DNA of 64,000 nt from Pyrenula massariospora (Eukaryota; Ascomycota; Eurotiomycetes; Pyrenulales; Pyrenulaceae), in the NCBI GenBank assembly GCA_021030905.1, contig JAGFMI010000030.1, positions 174,017 through 238,016 of the forward strand, in the 5' to 3' direction. Numbering within the stretch: position 1 is the stretch's first letter; every line of letters begins with the position of its first letter. This document shows positions 1 to 11,995 of this stretch, in pieces. The notes beneath the pieces are model-generated. The model searched no databases. It was not told the origin of the DNA and saw only the letters and a list, made by a program, of their open reading frames with translations. A program made the translations under genes and the position numbers.

Positions 1-358
1 TGGGTGTGTTTGAAGGAGAGGAATCGGATTGCGACGACATCGCTGGAGAGAGACAGGGTGATGGCAGGGTATGGGGAATTTGAGTCGAATAATCGAGATA
101 AGACAGTATGTTACCAGTGACGGTCTTGAGTATTGATGTGAGGATAGCTAGCTAATATTTGCTTCCTTCCAGATCAAGAAAACTCAGATGGAGATTCGCC
201 GTGTACTGGCCAATCGCTGGCATAGCTGGAACAGAGCAAGAGACCTATGGCAGAAAGGCTACCGAGCTGAAGAATATGGTGAAGAGAAGGGTGCAGGATC
301 TTCGAAAATAGACCTTCCGGCGCCGTCAGTCCCACGTCATGCGCCATCAAGGCAGTAA
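1..358 (+). CDS. MRPL4: Mitochondrial large ribosomal subunit protein uL29m, 3' end only
   Basis: This is the C-terminal part of a gene that begins outside the window. Exon 1-105 is followed by an intron at 106-172 (GTATGT donor, GCTAAT branch-like motif, TTCCAG acceptor) and a last exon at 173-358 ending in TAA; both junctions keep phase 0. The 97 visible residues start WVCLKERNRIATT and continue with a basic helix, IKKTQMEIRRVLANRW. The combination of a Trp-rich stretch, KERN and the final basic helix matches my recollection of the uL29m (yeast Mrpl4) family, a structural protein near the exit of the mitochondrial ribosome tunnel. No catalytic residues are expected. The identification rests on this C-terminal stretch alone, so it is probable rather than certain. 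Two further mitoribosomal genes lie at 54-57 kb. Confidence 0.7.
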
Positions 359-1694
359 TAAATGGGTATATTTCATTCCATCGATGGGTTAGAGGTTTGA
401 GAGGGAATTTTGTGAGGAAAGAGACAAACAGCCGCGTTGGACCGAGCCACAGATGGTGAAGATGGTACATGTGAACATGAAAGGTCCTCAACTAGATCGA
501 GGGCTGTAAAGAGAGAGCGCCGTAGCCTCTACTAAGCAAAAGGGCAAAGACATAGAAGCAGAAGGAATCAACGCATTAGCAACGAGGTTCAAAGAAAGTG
601 TATGTGGTAGTCTCCATATGATATGTTGAAGAAGCGCTGTAGAAAGTCTTCACAGAACGCAAAGCGATATATTGACAGTGAAACTCGTCAGAAAGGAGCA
701 GAAAAAGAGACGCTACACCTGTTTTTTGTACAACAGCCTGATAAGGACTAGGATATACTGTTCCGATGAAAGAATGTATTGTCGTTGACAAAGCGTAGGA
801 TGATGCTGCAAGATCCATCTTGACAGGTCTAGCAGATTAACTTGCGTATAAAGTATGGTCACGCGTTTCCTATTTTGGAGCATATTGCCTGTGTATGGAC
901 CTTCATAGCGTTCACAACCATTTCTTATTGATGTCTGACGATAGCAAGCTTGCTTCTTGGCGAATAATATATTCACACTAAATCTTGTAGAAGATACATG
1001 GTCATACGTTGAATCTTTGCTGCAAATAGATAGTTCATATCAGCCCGACTGAGAGTATCCCTCGCAGTTGCCTGCAATCATGGCTCGGCCGTTTCCACGC
1101 ATCACTTGATGGAGCCTATCTTTCTATGGCGTTCATTCATAGTGTTTCCATTGTCCCGAATAGCCCCTCATCGAAAAATTGGAGGAGGTTAATCTAACAC
1201 CAAGTTGTGATACAGAGTCTAAAGTGCCGCATCGGGTCACATCGAGCTCTAAGAGAGGTGTAAGCAAGAGAGTGGGAGAGTGTGTTGCACCAGCCCTACC
1301 TTGTTTCGATGTCAGGTGAAATTGTTTAACCCAGAGAGCAGGTGCCACAATGTGATCAAGACGTTCATGGCAGAAAGCCTGGCTGACGTGAATCTGTCCT
1401 TGAGGTCTGAAGATCGCTATTTCTGAGAGACTCGGAGAGAGAGTGTGTGGCTAAGGTTCCGGACCTTGAAGCATGGCTGGGATTAAAGCATAATTTCAAG
1501 ACACTTGAATTTCTCCTAAGCTCATGCCAAGGGTTTGCCATAGTGTTGTATCAAATAGGAGGGCGATCGCAATCTTCTCTTGCGCTATCAGCCAAGAGTT
1601 CGGAAAGCTGATACTGAAAGAATATCAGTCACAACATAGGTCAAAGGACGTCGAGAATTTGTACATTGTTCAATAATTCACGGCCCTGAATGAG
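359..1694. other. Intergenic region, no supported gene
   Basis: About 1.3 kb between the uL29m stop and the 3' end of the next gene. Open frames here are short and unspliced, and their translations have no recognisable domains or compositional coherence. I see no RNA gene or repeat. Confidence 0.5.
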
Positions 1695-2282
1695 TCAGCA
1701 TCTAGCCACTCCTTGGTAGCATTTGACATTGGGCACCTTAGATTGTGTAGATCGGACTTCAGCATTTCCGATGTGACTTGCTAGATCTCTCTTCAGGACA
1801 ACAGTATTAATGCCCTTCTTAGGTATGAAGAACTCCTCTTTGTACCTATGACTTCGTTTCCCAAGCTGTACCGGTGTTTGCATATCGATCCCGGAGTCTT
1901 CCGGACTCTCGTGTAAATCTTGTACAACGAGTTGAAGTTTTTGTTCTCGGATCAGTAATGCCTTCTCTGTATCAGCCAAGACCTTTTCTTTGGCTGCTAC
2001 TGCTTGCTCTCTCTGCACTAGCAGCCGTTCTCTGAGCACCAAGTCTCTCTCTTTCTCTGTTATTGAGCGGTCTCTCCTCCCTCCGAAGGAACTCAAGCGA
2101 CAATCCTCCCCTTGCTTTTCTGTATGGTGATCTCGACGTGCGTCATCGTCGACAGGATTATATTGACTTGTATCATAATCATATGAGTTTTCGTCGTCGT
2201 CGTATCCACTTCTTATCCAATGTATTAACCCATCTTTTGACTCATAGTAGTCCTCGTCGTCAGAGAAAGATCTGGAACACAT
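1695..2282 (-). CDS. Hypothetical coiled-coil protein
   Basis: An uninterrupted frame runs from a Met at 2282 to a stop at 1695 (195 residues). The frame stays open a little further upstream, to a GTG at 2378, so an upstream exon is possible. The N-terminal third is rich in Asp, Glu and Tyr (SFSDDEDYYESKDG, YDDDENSYDYD). The centre is a charged heptad-like segment of about 55 residues (EKERDLVLRERLLVQREQ) that should form a coiled coil, followed by a basic tail. I recognise no family. The ordered acidic, coiled-coil and basic layout looks like a real lineage-specific protein. The start codon is uncertain, and a non-coding origin is not excluded. Confidence 0.4.
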   Translation of the reverse strand: MCSRSFSDDEDYYESKDGLIHWIRSGYDDDENSYDYDTSQYNPVDDDARRDHHTEKQGEDCRLSSFGGRRDRSITEKERDLVLRERLLVQREQAVAAKEKVLADTEKALLIREQKLQLVVQDLHESPEDSGIDMQTPVQLGKRSHRYKEEFFIPKKGINTVVLKRDLASHIGNAEVRSTQSKVPNVKCYQGVARC

Positions 2283-3184
2283 ACTTTGGCCTGTTCGTTG
2301 CAAGCTAAAGGAAGAGAATTTTGAGACACTGGTAAGAAAGGTATGGTGTCCGAATGCACCAAAGCGTGCGTTTGACACTTATGAAATTAGCTTTGGTAGG
2401 TAATTCCACCTAAACATTGGGTCCTTGGGATGTATTTTCGAGGTATGATGATTCTCGTCTTGCGTAAGAAAATTGATCACACTGAAATGGTCATTTTCGT
2501 AAGAGAGGAGTCTGGATATTGAGTTGCTACGATTGTCTACTTCCAGAATTCCCCTCACCACACCGCTGACGGCTGGCTGTAGAAAATCGGCGTCTGGCGC
2601 GGTGTAGGAGCCGCTTCAAAAGCTGTTGTCAGGAAGCCCAGTGTGTGCCTCGCGGTTAGCGTTCGACGCCCCCCGATGCCGCTGCCACAGCGTAATTGGC
2701 GGCCCCCCCTCCCTTCGAAATTCAGCGTTATACAGCCCTCGCATAATCTGCTGCTCCCTCAATGTTGACAGGGTTCCTAGCAAAATTGGCCAGCCATAGG
2801 GTCTTTTTGAGGAGCAGGATACTTTGGTAGCTGTTGGCCTCCTGCCCTTCTACATGGAAAGCCTGTGGTAATCGAAGTCGGCGGCCGGAGTTGTTCACCA
2901 CGCGAGGAGCGCTCTGACGACACGGTCAGTAAGCTTTACGCGTTGCTGCAAGTAAGTCAACATTTGCTGATCAGCTGCGTGTAAAAGCGCGGGAGCTTGG
3001 TGTCTTGCGCTTCGAGGAAACGTGTTTCGTCTGTTTCTGCCTTGTTTCTGTCCTCTCACATGCGAGCCTTCTCATTGTGATCGTCCCATCAAATTAACAT
3101 CTCAATTTAACTCGTTAAGTTTTGGAGCAAAGAGCGCTACATTCACTGTATCAGAAACATCTCAAACTTATTTCTAATTCAACA
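2283..3184. other. Intergenic region between two divergently read genes
   Basis: About 900 bp with several short homopolymer C runs near 2701-2712 and no convincing open frame. It presumably carries the promoters of the hypothetical gene on the left and the membrane protein gene on the right. Confidence 0.4.
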
Positions 3185-5250
3185 ATGAGCTTCAGTCAGG
3201 GCGTAAAGGTAGGGTTCTGGACGGACCACAATCAAGGCTTTCTCATTAGTCAGTATTGTCCTTTTTCAAGAACTATAGGCCGTCTTATAGATAGTGGTGC
3301 TGACGCCAGCACCAGGGTTTCAGCTACAAGTACCATCATCGCTATCCCGCGCGTTAGAGGTTATTGTTGCCTTTATTCTAGGCCTCATAACACCTTATCT
3401 TACGGCAAGTTTCGAGAATTTATTCACACGCTGTCGAGACTTTGTAAGCTCTCGAGCTCCGCACGATGAGGACCATGCCGATGAAGAGATCGCTCCACTA
3501 GCAAGTCCACCGAATGACGCTGACGCAAACCACGGCCAGCCAACTTATCAAACAATCTCTAACGGCGTAAGTCCTGGGCAGCTACGAACTGATCCAAACG
3601 CTGAATCTAGGCGGTTGATTCACCCGTCGTCAGGAGATGTGACGAGCCATGCAACTCTGCGCCACGAGACTGCCCCTGAGCGCCGAGTTCCCATAGTGAC
3701 TGAGATTAGATGGCTCGGAAGCAGCACAATTAGTTTCATCGTCCTTCTTGCTCTCTCAGTTTGCAGCGTCTTCTCGGCTGATATCACCAAACATAAAGCC
3801 GGTCTCTCTTCAGCGAATCAGTGTGGCTTATGGGACCTAGACAGCGCTGCAGGGCCACAGGAGGAAGATGCTGATGACTTGTATCAAGCTCGAAAGGAAT
3901 TGAGAGCAGGTAACTATGCAAGAGAATGCTATGGTGACCCACAAGTAGGCCATCCAGATCGTTGCAATTTTTTCTACAACCAAAGTATCACCTATATGGT
4001 TCAGAAGGAACAGAAATGTCCATTCAAAGATCTCAGTGTTTGCATTCGCCCTCTATCAGCCATAGTTTTCGATACCGGAATAGTGGATGCAAGCGTTCTT
4101 GGCCTGAATCATGCTGATAATCCTAAATTCCGCTGGATTACGACATGTAGCCCTCTGAGTCTCGATCCGCCCTTTGTGAAAGAGGTCGATTCTGGTGGTT
4201 CTGATGGCATTGAATACCACTACTATTACGGTAGGAAACCCTACGGTAAGGCAGAGGAGAATCTCACGTTCTCCATCTCGGAGAACACTTTTGGCTGGGA
4301 AATACCATCATATGCAGTGACGTGAGCCTAAGCTTCCTGAAGCTCGAGTCTATGTTAATCGTCCAGCTAGCACTCACATATCTCGCCCTGGTGACCATGA
4401 CGAAGGCGCATGGATACCTATCCCCCAGCTGGACCGCCCACCCAACACATTCTTGACGATTATCTTCATTTCGCCTTGTCATATCTACTACACTGGACCG
4501 TCTACCGACGACATTTTCGCAGCGACAACAGAATGTCCCCTTGCGGCTGACTCGAAAATGACATGGTGTTCATCCGATCGGAGAGCTCGCCCGCTGGCTT
4601 GCGTTGATACCATAGAGGTTTGTGCTCCTAACGGATCGCCGTGCTGGCCATTCACTGAAGACAAAGTTTACGAACTGCCTTCCACTTCCTTGGTAGGGTG
4701 GTCATTACGAACATCCCGAATCTGGGACTCGCTTAAATTCCAGCTTGGGTCGGCGCTTGTGGCTCAAACTGGCATCGATCAATTCATATCACCTCAGCTG
4801 GGCAACAGGCATTGGGAAGATGAAGTCGAGGCTCTCTTCCGCACCTCACTTGCGCGCACACAGTATAATGCCTTTGACATCGCCACTGGGGCGGACAAGG
4901 ATCAGGACGGGTATGTGTTCAAGGACCCGGAATGGGCTGGGGGGCGGTATTGCGGTAACTACAAGTTCAAAGTTCAGAGTGGGTATAGGAACTACAATGT
5001 TCTTGCGTTGTCGATCTTGGTGTTCTGGACAGTGGTTGTCTGTGTATTCGGGCACCGTACGGGTAAGAGGCGTAAAGAGTCGGATGCAGAAGGAATGCTT
5101 ATCTATGAGGTCTTATGGGAAAAATTGAAATGGGCGGCTCCGAAGGTCCCAGAGATATTGAAATGGACTTCTTCTAGAATATGGAAAGGCGCTAGATGGA
5201 CCTTCAAGAAGGCAGGAGAGGTTTGGTCAAGATCTGCCCGCAGGGGATAA
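3185..5250 (+). CDS. Fungal multipass membrane protein, uncharacterised family
   Basis: Three exons, 3185-3248, 3295-4321 and 4371-5250, join in phase into 656 residues. The two introns are only 46 nt (GTCAGT...ATAG) and 49 nt (GTGAGC, TTAATC branch, CTAG). The start at 3185 gives MSFSQGVKVGFWTDHNQG, which fits the short N-terminal motif ending in VGFW(x)D that I remember from a large Pezizomycotina family of unknown function. Hydrophobic segments lie at about residues 40-60 (EVIVAFILGLITPYL), 155-178 (SFIVLLALSVCSVF) and near the C-terminus (VLALSILVFWTVVVCVFG). The region between the last two is rich in Cys and aromatic residues and probably faces the lumen or cell exterior. Function is unknown. 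If the second intron is wrong, the gene carries a frameshift near 4322. Confidence 0.65.
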
Positions 5251-5751
5251 GGGGCCTCCGAGACGACGGTGAAAGGCCATGTTTTGAACACCTGCCTCAT
5301 AGCTCGCAGGAGAAGTCCTGCCTGAGTCACGCCAATTCCGCCCGTGTAAGAGTCTACTTCAAGACTTTCGCCAAGCCATACCCTTGCTAACTTAGTTGGA
5401 GGCTTGAAGGTAGCGAGACTGCAGTTAGAAGGACCGGCTTTTTGGAATTTACGTGAACTTAAGAAGATTGCTTATCATCTAGTGGCATTCAGAGACCCAA
5501 CATTGCCGCTTCGTGGTAATTGTCCAACAATGGCTTTCCAAGAAGTGCGCTTGGGGGCCCGCGTGTGAGTGAAATATCTTCGAATCTCTGAACAGGACCT
5601 TATGAAAAGAAGATTATCGATCATATTTGCTCCTTTCGCCAGTTTTGCAAGTATCTAATTACTTCATCAGATTGCTCCAAGAACTGTCATTGACACTCGC
5701 AGTTCGCTGCGTTCTCTGACGCCATTTTCATAATCATGCTCATCTGCGCGC
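5251..5751. other. Convergent intergenic region
   Basis: Five hundred bases between the membrane protein stop and the Rab GDI stop. The two genes converge, so this holds both 3' untranslated regions. I see no gene or repeat. Confidence 0.4.
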
Positions 5752-7414
5752 CTACTCCTCCGCCAACGTCTGTCCCTCTCTCAAACCCTCCACAACAAGC
5801 TCCTCCCTCATCGCCCTCCGATAAATATCCTTGACATCATCAGTTGTCGTCTCGAAATGGCTCGTCGCGTCGTAACTCTTGGAAATAAACACCTTGTCAT
5901 TCAGTCCACTCTCCAACGGCTCGTATAGAGGGATCGGCGCCCCGAGGAACTTCTCCTCGATCCTGCCTAGTCGCTCGAAGCCCGGCTGGAGCTCTAGATG
6001 GTGGTTCGCAGAGCCTTCGGCGATGGTGGAAACGATGGCGATATAGTACCCTTTCGGACAGACGTTATGCGCGCTGGACACCATGGCAATGTAAATGTCG
6101 TTTTTGCGGCCGACTTGGCTCTGTGGGATGATGAGTTGCACCGAGTCCGCGTTGTCTGTCTTGTCAATGGGGTGGTTGAGGATGCAGATAGCCTTGAGCA
6201 GATGGCCGACGACTTGGACCTTGCCTGGGAAATATGATGGGTCGCCCAAAATCATACTAGTCTTTGTTGTGAACTTCATCCCTTCTCCTTGATCTTTCAT
6301 TGTCGCCTTAATACCGCTGACTTTCCCACCTTCATAGAGAACCTCGTCTATGTGGGTGTTCAGCATATACGTGCCGCCATAGATGGCAGATAGGCGGGCG
6401 AAGCCTTGGGGCAGCTCGCCGAGACCGTAGAGCGGATAGATGTATGGGGACTTGCCGTAGCGAGCCATGGAATTAACGTAGAGCCGAATGCGGATGACAG
6501 TTTCTTGAGCTTGGCCTTTGGTGGTGATGTAGTCGTCGGTTGTGTAGAGGGCCATGCTATGGCCGATAAAGTCGCGGGTTGTAGGTTCGAGGCCAAATTT
6601 ATCGTATACTTCTCTCATGGTGCATTGAACCAGGTTCATTCCTAGTGAGGTATCAGCAGGGGTGTTGAGAAGAACGGTGGCAGGCAAACCATTATGTGTT
6701 GCTGGATTGTTCTCATCATATGCGCCAACCCACTCTAAAAACTTCTTTGCCCGTCTCTTCTCGAACATGCCCATCAGTGGTGACCTCAAGGCCTCAACAG
6801 CATCAGACGGTACTTTGGCAACTGTGGCCCTCGCACCACTCCCTTGTTGTACATAGCTGCCGGCTATCTGCTTGAATTCGAGGTATCTTGTGACGTCTGT
6901 CGAGACGAGGATATTGGTTAATTCGCCATTGGACATGAGAAGCTTCGGCACTAGGTCGATATTCCAGTCGTTGATTCTGCCGTACTTTTTCCATGGTTCC
7001 TCGCCCTTGTTGTAATTACCATACTTCTTGAAGAGCTGCTGGATGGTCAATGAAACGTGATTTGTGTGACCCAAAGTCCGAAGAATATACTGACAGCTTC
7101 GATATTGACGGAAGCAGCCTCGCTGTGCATGTATCAGCTCATGATTCTTCTCAGAGAGAGGAGGTGTTTGGCGCACCCGCCGTAGTGGTCATTTCGGTCT
7201 ATATGCAGGACCTTTTTGCCCTTGACGCTGAGCACACTAATAGCCACAGGTATCAGTATGTAGCCCAGGCTTTCCAAATAAGTCGACTGACCCTGATAAC
7301 ACGCATTCCGTCAGGCCTGCAAGCTGTCAGTTTCATGGCGGGGGGAGATGGAGGGGTTGAAACCTAACCTGTGCCCATAACCACAACATCGTAAGAATCC
7401 GCAATTTCGTCCAT
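5752..7414 (-). CDS. GDI1: Rab GDP-dissociation inhibitor
   Basis: Five exons read 7414-7369, 7316-7292, 7236-7177, 7122-7095 and 7038-5752, giving 481 residues. Every junction follows GT-AG and keeps phase. GDI extracts prenylated GDP-bound Rab GTPases from membranes and returns them to donor compartments, so it acts in the cytosol on the whole secretory and endocytic pathway. The N-terminus MDEIADSYDVVVMGTGLTE carries the dinucleotide-binding-like GxG fold motif typical of GDI and Rab escort protein, followed by SVKGKKVLHIDRNDHYGG. Later landmarks are KLLMSNGELTNILVSTDVTR and the Rab-binding segment with LYPLYGLGELPQ. The length is a little above the 450 residues of yeast Gdi1. The clustering of four small exons at the 5' end is common for this gene in filamentous fungi. 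Identification is firm. Confidence 0.95.
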
Positions 7415-8126
7415 GGTGTTGGAGCGGCTTCACCAATGGTATTGTACTTTGCTTGATTAAGAGAAGAAAAAGTGCCCTGTATTGACCGCCAGCAGCTTGC
7501 AGTGAAGTCGAGACAGGTCTGATGCATGGCCTCGATGATGGCCCGCTTTTAGTGTGGGCCGGACCTCGAAAGGAGCCTGCCAACAGGATCTGTTCCATCT
7601 CGGAATTTAACGAGATGCCTACGTACTAACGAAGTCCCTTTGCATGGGACGCACGATTACGACTTCGCCACCTTTGCCCAATGGATGATAGCCAAATCAC
7701 CAACCGTTTGCATTCGACCTTAGGAAAATATGCTGCACACACGGCATCGCAACCCTCACAAGACGGGTTGTCAACATTTCATACTTTATGATGGACGTTC
7801 AAGCCCACGGACATTCCAAAGAAGGCCAGGTGCCAATTGACTCCTATATAGATGCTTTACACAGCATCAAGCTGTCAGCGAAATGTGGTCTGGAAACACC
7901 AGGCCTCAGACTCCGCCTATCCTAAGACTGTTCTCTCATCCTCCCAAGGTCATGACGAATATGTACAATGCCTGGTACATCTGTGATAATCATTGAATTA
8001 AGATCTGTGCCGCCGAGATTGCAAGAAAAGTAGGGACAGAATGCCAGGAAAGAGAAAGCGATCACGGTCACTGCTGATCAAAACTTATAACGCAAACTTA
8101 AACGATGGATGGGTATCATTGCAGCT
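7415..8126. other. GDI1 promoter region
   Basis: About 700 bp upstream of GDI1 and downstream of the tea4/BUD14 stop; both genes read leftwards. No convincing open frame. It should contain the GDI1 promoter and the tea4 terminator. Confidence 0.4.
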
Positions 8127-11100
8127 TCATGCGGGTATCGCGTTCCGATTTTTTCGTGCCAGCCAACCTGTCAGCATGTTATCGAGGTTCGTCTGCATCT
8201 CAGCCAGCCTTCCTTTTTCGGCGCTGAACAGATTCCCTGTGATCGGATGATCTGGGCCAGCTGGGGTAACATTCGACTTGTCGTGCACGATGATGAGTAG
8301 GTCGCGAATGTCCTCATCATTGTCCATATAATGCCGGAGAGAAGCATCTGACCAAGACGATATAGACCTAGCGGTAGAAGGAGTAGCCGCGTCGGCATGA
8401 GGAGATGTCGTGGGGTCTGTGGGGCGATCATTCTCACGTGGCGTTCCGGCCGCGACGAGGGAACCGGAAGAAGAAGATCGAGTAGGAGACTGCGGCTGAG
8501 GTCCAGGGGACGTGTCAACCACCAGCGGTGGTGATTTTGACTTGTAAGGCTGATTTGGAACTTGCTTTTCAATTGGCGAAACTTCTACGGGAGATTCAGA
8601 GAGACGGTCTTTGTCTTCTCTTGGTCGAGGGGTGTCTTCATCCGCAGAGGTTTCTGACTCATCTGTATTGAACGGATTTTGCGCCTGCTGTTGCGGCGTG
8701 GATCTAACAAGAGGCTCTACGGATCTTTGAAGGGGGGATTCGGGACGCGCTGGGCGCGATGGAGGGCTATACACAGGTCGTTTTTCACTTGTTGGAGAAG
8801 CTATGCGGTCTCTTGGTGCTTCAGATGGCCGGATGTTCAAAGGTGCTGGTTGGCTCAATGAGCTTTCGGAGGTCACTTGTCGTAATGTCGAGGAGACATT
8901 GGAGGGGGTCGTCGACTTTGTCTCATCGGCTAATAGTGGCGGAGAAACCGTTTGTTGCGCATCTTTCGTTGGCGATACTTTGGGTGAAATGCCAGTAGGG
9001 GGTGCTTTCTGCAGCTTGCTGGACTGCCGTTGGGGAGATCTGTCTGATTTGAAACCAGTCTTCTCCTGTCCAAGAGAGTCCGAAGAGTCTTTCGGCGGCG
9101 GTGACATCCTTGAAGGTTCTTCTGATGCAATTTTCTCGATCTCGTCGGTCTCTGAATCTTGCCTGCCCTTCTTGTCTTTCCTTTTGAATAGCCCGCTTAG
9201 CATGCCTGGTTTCTTCTCGCCCTGTTTCTTGTCCTTTTTCTTCTTCTCTTCCCGTGATCGCTCAGCCTCAGAGTTGATTTTCTCAAGCGTGTCAAAGCTA
9301 GAGCGAGATTTGAGTGATGCGTCCTGGATATCATTCTGTGTCTCCGTCTCGGAATTGCCGCGAAGCAATCGCGGTGTCAGAGATATCTTCTTTGTTTCTG
9401 CAGTGTCATCTTTGAAGAAAGAATCGGTATTTCTAACAGTACCATTTCGAGACCGAGATTCTTCTAACAATGTGTCAGCATTGGAATCTGGCGATTTTGA
9501 TGGGACCCACCTCGCTTCTCGAACATTTCATCGCTAGTCCGTGCCCTGTCAGGATCAACTACAGCGCCATTTATGCCTTGGTCCTGGGCATCGGCTGCCT
9601 GTGCACCATTTACAGGCGCGGGTTTTTGTGAGGATTTCAGTCGAAGCGGTTTGACCACTGCCGGATCATTTTGGTTGTCTTTTTGAACTTCTTGAGGTTC
9701 ACCGTCGTTCTTCTCTTCTACTGGCTCCTCTTCGCCTTCTGAATCCCCTTCTTCTTCATCCGAATAGTCTACTTCTGCAGGTTCAAAATATTGTGGAGCA
9801 GAAAATTGAACAGTCTTTGCGTTACGGCGTCTCATTGCCTTTTTCAAAGGGTTTTTGGACTTCTCTGGGTTGTCACCTAGCATGGTCGCGGACAACTTGG
9901 TGTAATGTTAGTAGATGTACGATCGAAAGTAAATGCAAACCCATACGTCTATGTTCCTGTGCTTATTCAGACGCGCTAGTCTTTCTGTCGGGGTTTCAAT
10001 ATGCTCCGCTGGAAGATAACCTAACGTCTGATGAGCATAGCGGACCTACAGGTATGCACGAGCTTACCAATACTACCATCCTTGACTACCCGAACGAGCC
10101 ACCAATAACTGTTACTGTCGTCCAGCAAAACCATCGTGTCGCCTTTGGTAGCGTTCGCCTGTCCTTCGACGGTGGCTACGAATGTATGCAGAGCGTATAC
10201 GAATTCAAAGTCAATATCCTCTGTGTCTCGTAAGCATTCGCCTCCCCATCCTGAATCAAGAAAACGTGGATCGCCCGTAAATTGAAAGTCCTGGGTATCA
10301 TCATCGGATTCCGATTCCTCCTCTGATCCGGTCTCATCAACGTCTTCCCAAGAGCCATCGGAGCCATGGTCCGGGTATTCGTCTTTTGGATACTTGTAGG
10401 CATCATCAAAGGTATTGTCAAGAAGCGGGTCATCAACAGGGAGGAGAAATTGTTGGATATCTTCCAACTCTGAATCTGTCAGAAAGATACCCTTGTCCTT
10501 CAGGTCTTCTTTGTGGCCGCTCAGCCGGTCGTCTTTGCTTCTATCTATACCTATGGAGGCTAGTTCGACCGGTTCATTGGATAAAAGGTTCGTTTCGCAA
10601 GAAAAATCGACAATCGGACTTGGACTCGCGGAGATCGTAGGCTCATGTTCGTATTCCTCATACCCACCTTGATGATGATTGACCGACTCACTTTGGGCCT
10701 CCAGCTTGTTTGACAACAAAGGGAAATGCTCTGGAGGGGAGGTGAAGGGAGAGGAAGATGAGACTTCTTCGTTCCTATGTGGGGGTGTAGACAAAAGAGA
10801 GGTAGCGTCCAGGGAGTCTCTGCGCAGGGGCCAAACAGGAAGGGTATTCCTACCATCGTCTATAGAAGGAGAGCTTGAAATCTTGTCCATCATGTCATCA
10901 TCCAGGTCATCCTCTGCATCCTGATCTCCATATTCACCCTCGTCGCTAAGAATTCCTTCTGGATTTCCATCCTCGGCGGCGTCGTCGTTGTCGATATCGT
11001 CAAAGAAATCTGGTTCGTGGCCGTACTGGCCTCTGCCATGGACTCCGTTTCTTGCATTGGGATGCTGGTCGCTATTCGCATCTTCCTCTGCGCGGCGAAG

Positions 11101-11300
11101 GGTCTGGTTTTGGTGCGGCGCGGCAGAACCGACTCCCAGGGGGGCTGGATGGACTGGTTGTCTTGAGTGGTCTTTTGCGGAAGGGGAGGTGGGCTCCTGG
11201 AGGTCGAGCGTGTCTGTAGAGGATAGTTAGCTACAAATTATCGTAAGATAGTACAAATTGTACCTGCGCGTATAAGGTGCGGCTTGAGAGACGTGGTCAT
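8127..11300 (-). CDS. tea4: SH3-domain cell-polarity protein, Tea4/Bud14 family
   Basis: Exons 11300-11264, 11213-10068, 10020-9947, 9895-9511 and 9463-8127 give 992 residues, all junctions in phase. In yeasts, Bud14 and Tea4 recruit type 1 protein phosphatase to polarity sites and control formins and microtubule-guided growth at cell tips. An SH3 domain lies at about residues 350-407, starting DIDFEFVYALHTFVATVEGQ and containing SNSYWWLVRVVKD. It is followed by the family-specific segment RLARLNKHRNIDLSATMLGD. At about 446-450 sits KTVQF, a match to the RVxF docking motif for PP1 and in the same place after the SH3 as in Bud14. Flanking regions are acidic, Ser/Pro-rich and probably disordered. 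The C-terminus has a short conserved block (DIRDLLIIVHDKSNVTPAGP). Identification is firm. Confidence 0.93.
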
Positions 11301-11995
11301 CGTGCTTTCGCAGGGCTATCCCCTCCACCTTTCACGATGTTTCAGTAGGTGGGGGCTAAGATGGACCTGCGCACGAGACGCGAAGGGATCTCGCATTTGA
11401 AAGCGTGAGAAAGCGGTGCAGATGCTCTCATCAATCTATTAAGCGAATGTGACGAGGTTGGGCGACTGTCGACCGGATTGCTTGCGAGAATGTTAGAGGA
11501 TCCTGCTGTTGTTGTGGGCGGCAGTGGAGGTGTGCTGAGGACCTGTGAATGAATGCCCACAACTGCGAAGCTTTGGCGAGTAGGATAGGACACTACCAAG
11601 AAAGGAGAGAAGAAGTGCTTGAAAATGAATGCGTGCAGCGAAAGGAAACAAGTGCGTCGGTTCAGTCAACTCGAAGCTCGCTCGCTGTTCAAAAAAGTTG
11701 TTCTGTCGCTGGGCGGGTCGAGGAGTATCAGGAGGAGGCTAGGAGCTGCCGCAGCGGCTAGCGCTTGTTTGATCGTTTTGTAACTAGCGCTTAGTCCACT
11801 GCCCAGAAAATCCACGGTTCGCCGTGACGATCTTTGTCACGTCGCAATCACGACACGGGCGCTTGATCTGGCTCTCTCTCGACTCCCGACCGGGAAAGCT
11901 TCTACAGTGTGGTCTTCGTTCGGTCACAACACGGGTATGACGCCTTGAAACGCGTCGAATCTCGCTAGATCACAAAGAAATTGCTATCTCGACCG
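11301..11995. other. Divergent promoter region between tea4 and RAD18
   Basis: Seven hundred bases shared by two divergently transcribed genes. Short open frames are present on both strands, but none has domain content. A small palindrome near 11823-11841 is listed separately. Confidence 0.45.
11823..11841. promoter_or_regulatory. Palindrome CGTGAC-N7-GTCACG upstream of RAD18
   Basis: Perfect 6-bp arms separated by 7 bp lie about 155 bp before the RAD18 start codon. The half-site GTCAC(G) resembles the cores recognised by bZIP factors. A regulatory role is inference only; one such palindrome can occur by chance. Confidence 0.2.

Noticed and set aside
3185-5250. Frameshifted pseudogene at the membrane protein locus
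   Set aside because: Two short GT-AG introns restore a single frame with the expected N-terminus, so an intact gene is the simpler reading.
8803-9537. 244-residue plus-strand frame opposite tea4/BUD14
   Set aside because: It is a mirror of the Ser-rich tea4 coding sequence; the Cys/Phe/Ser-rich text is typical of an antisense shadow.
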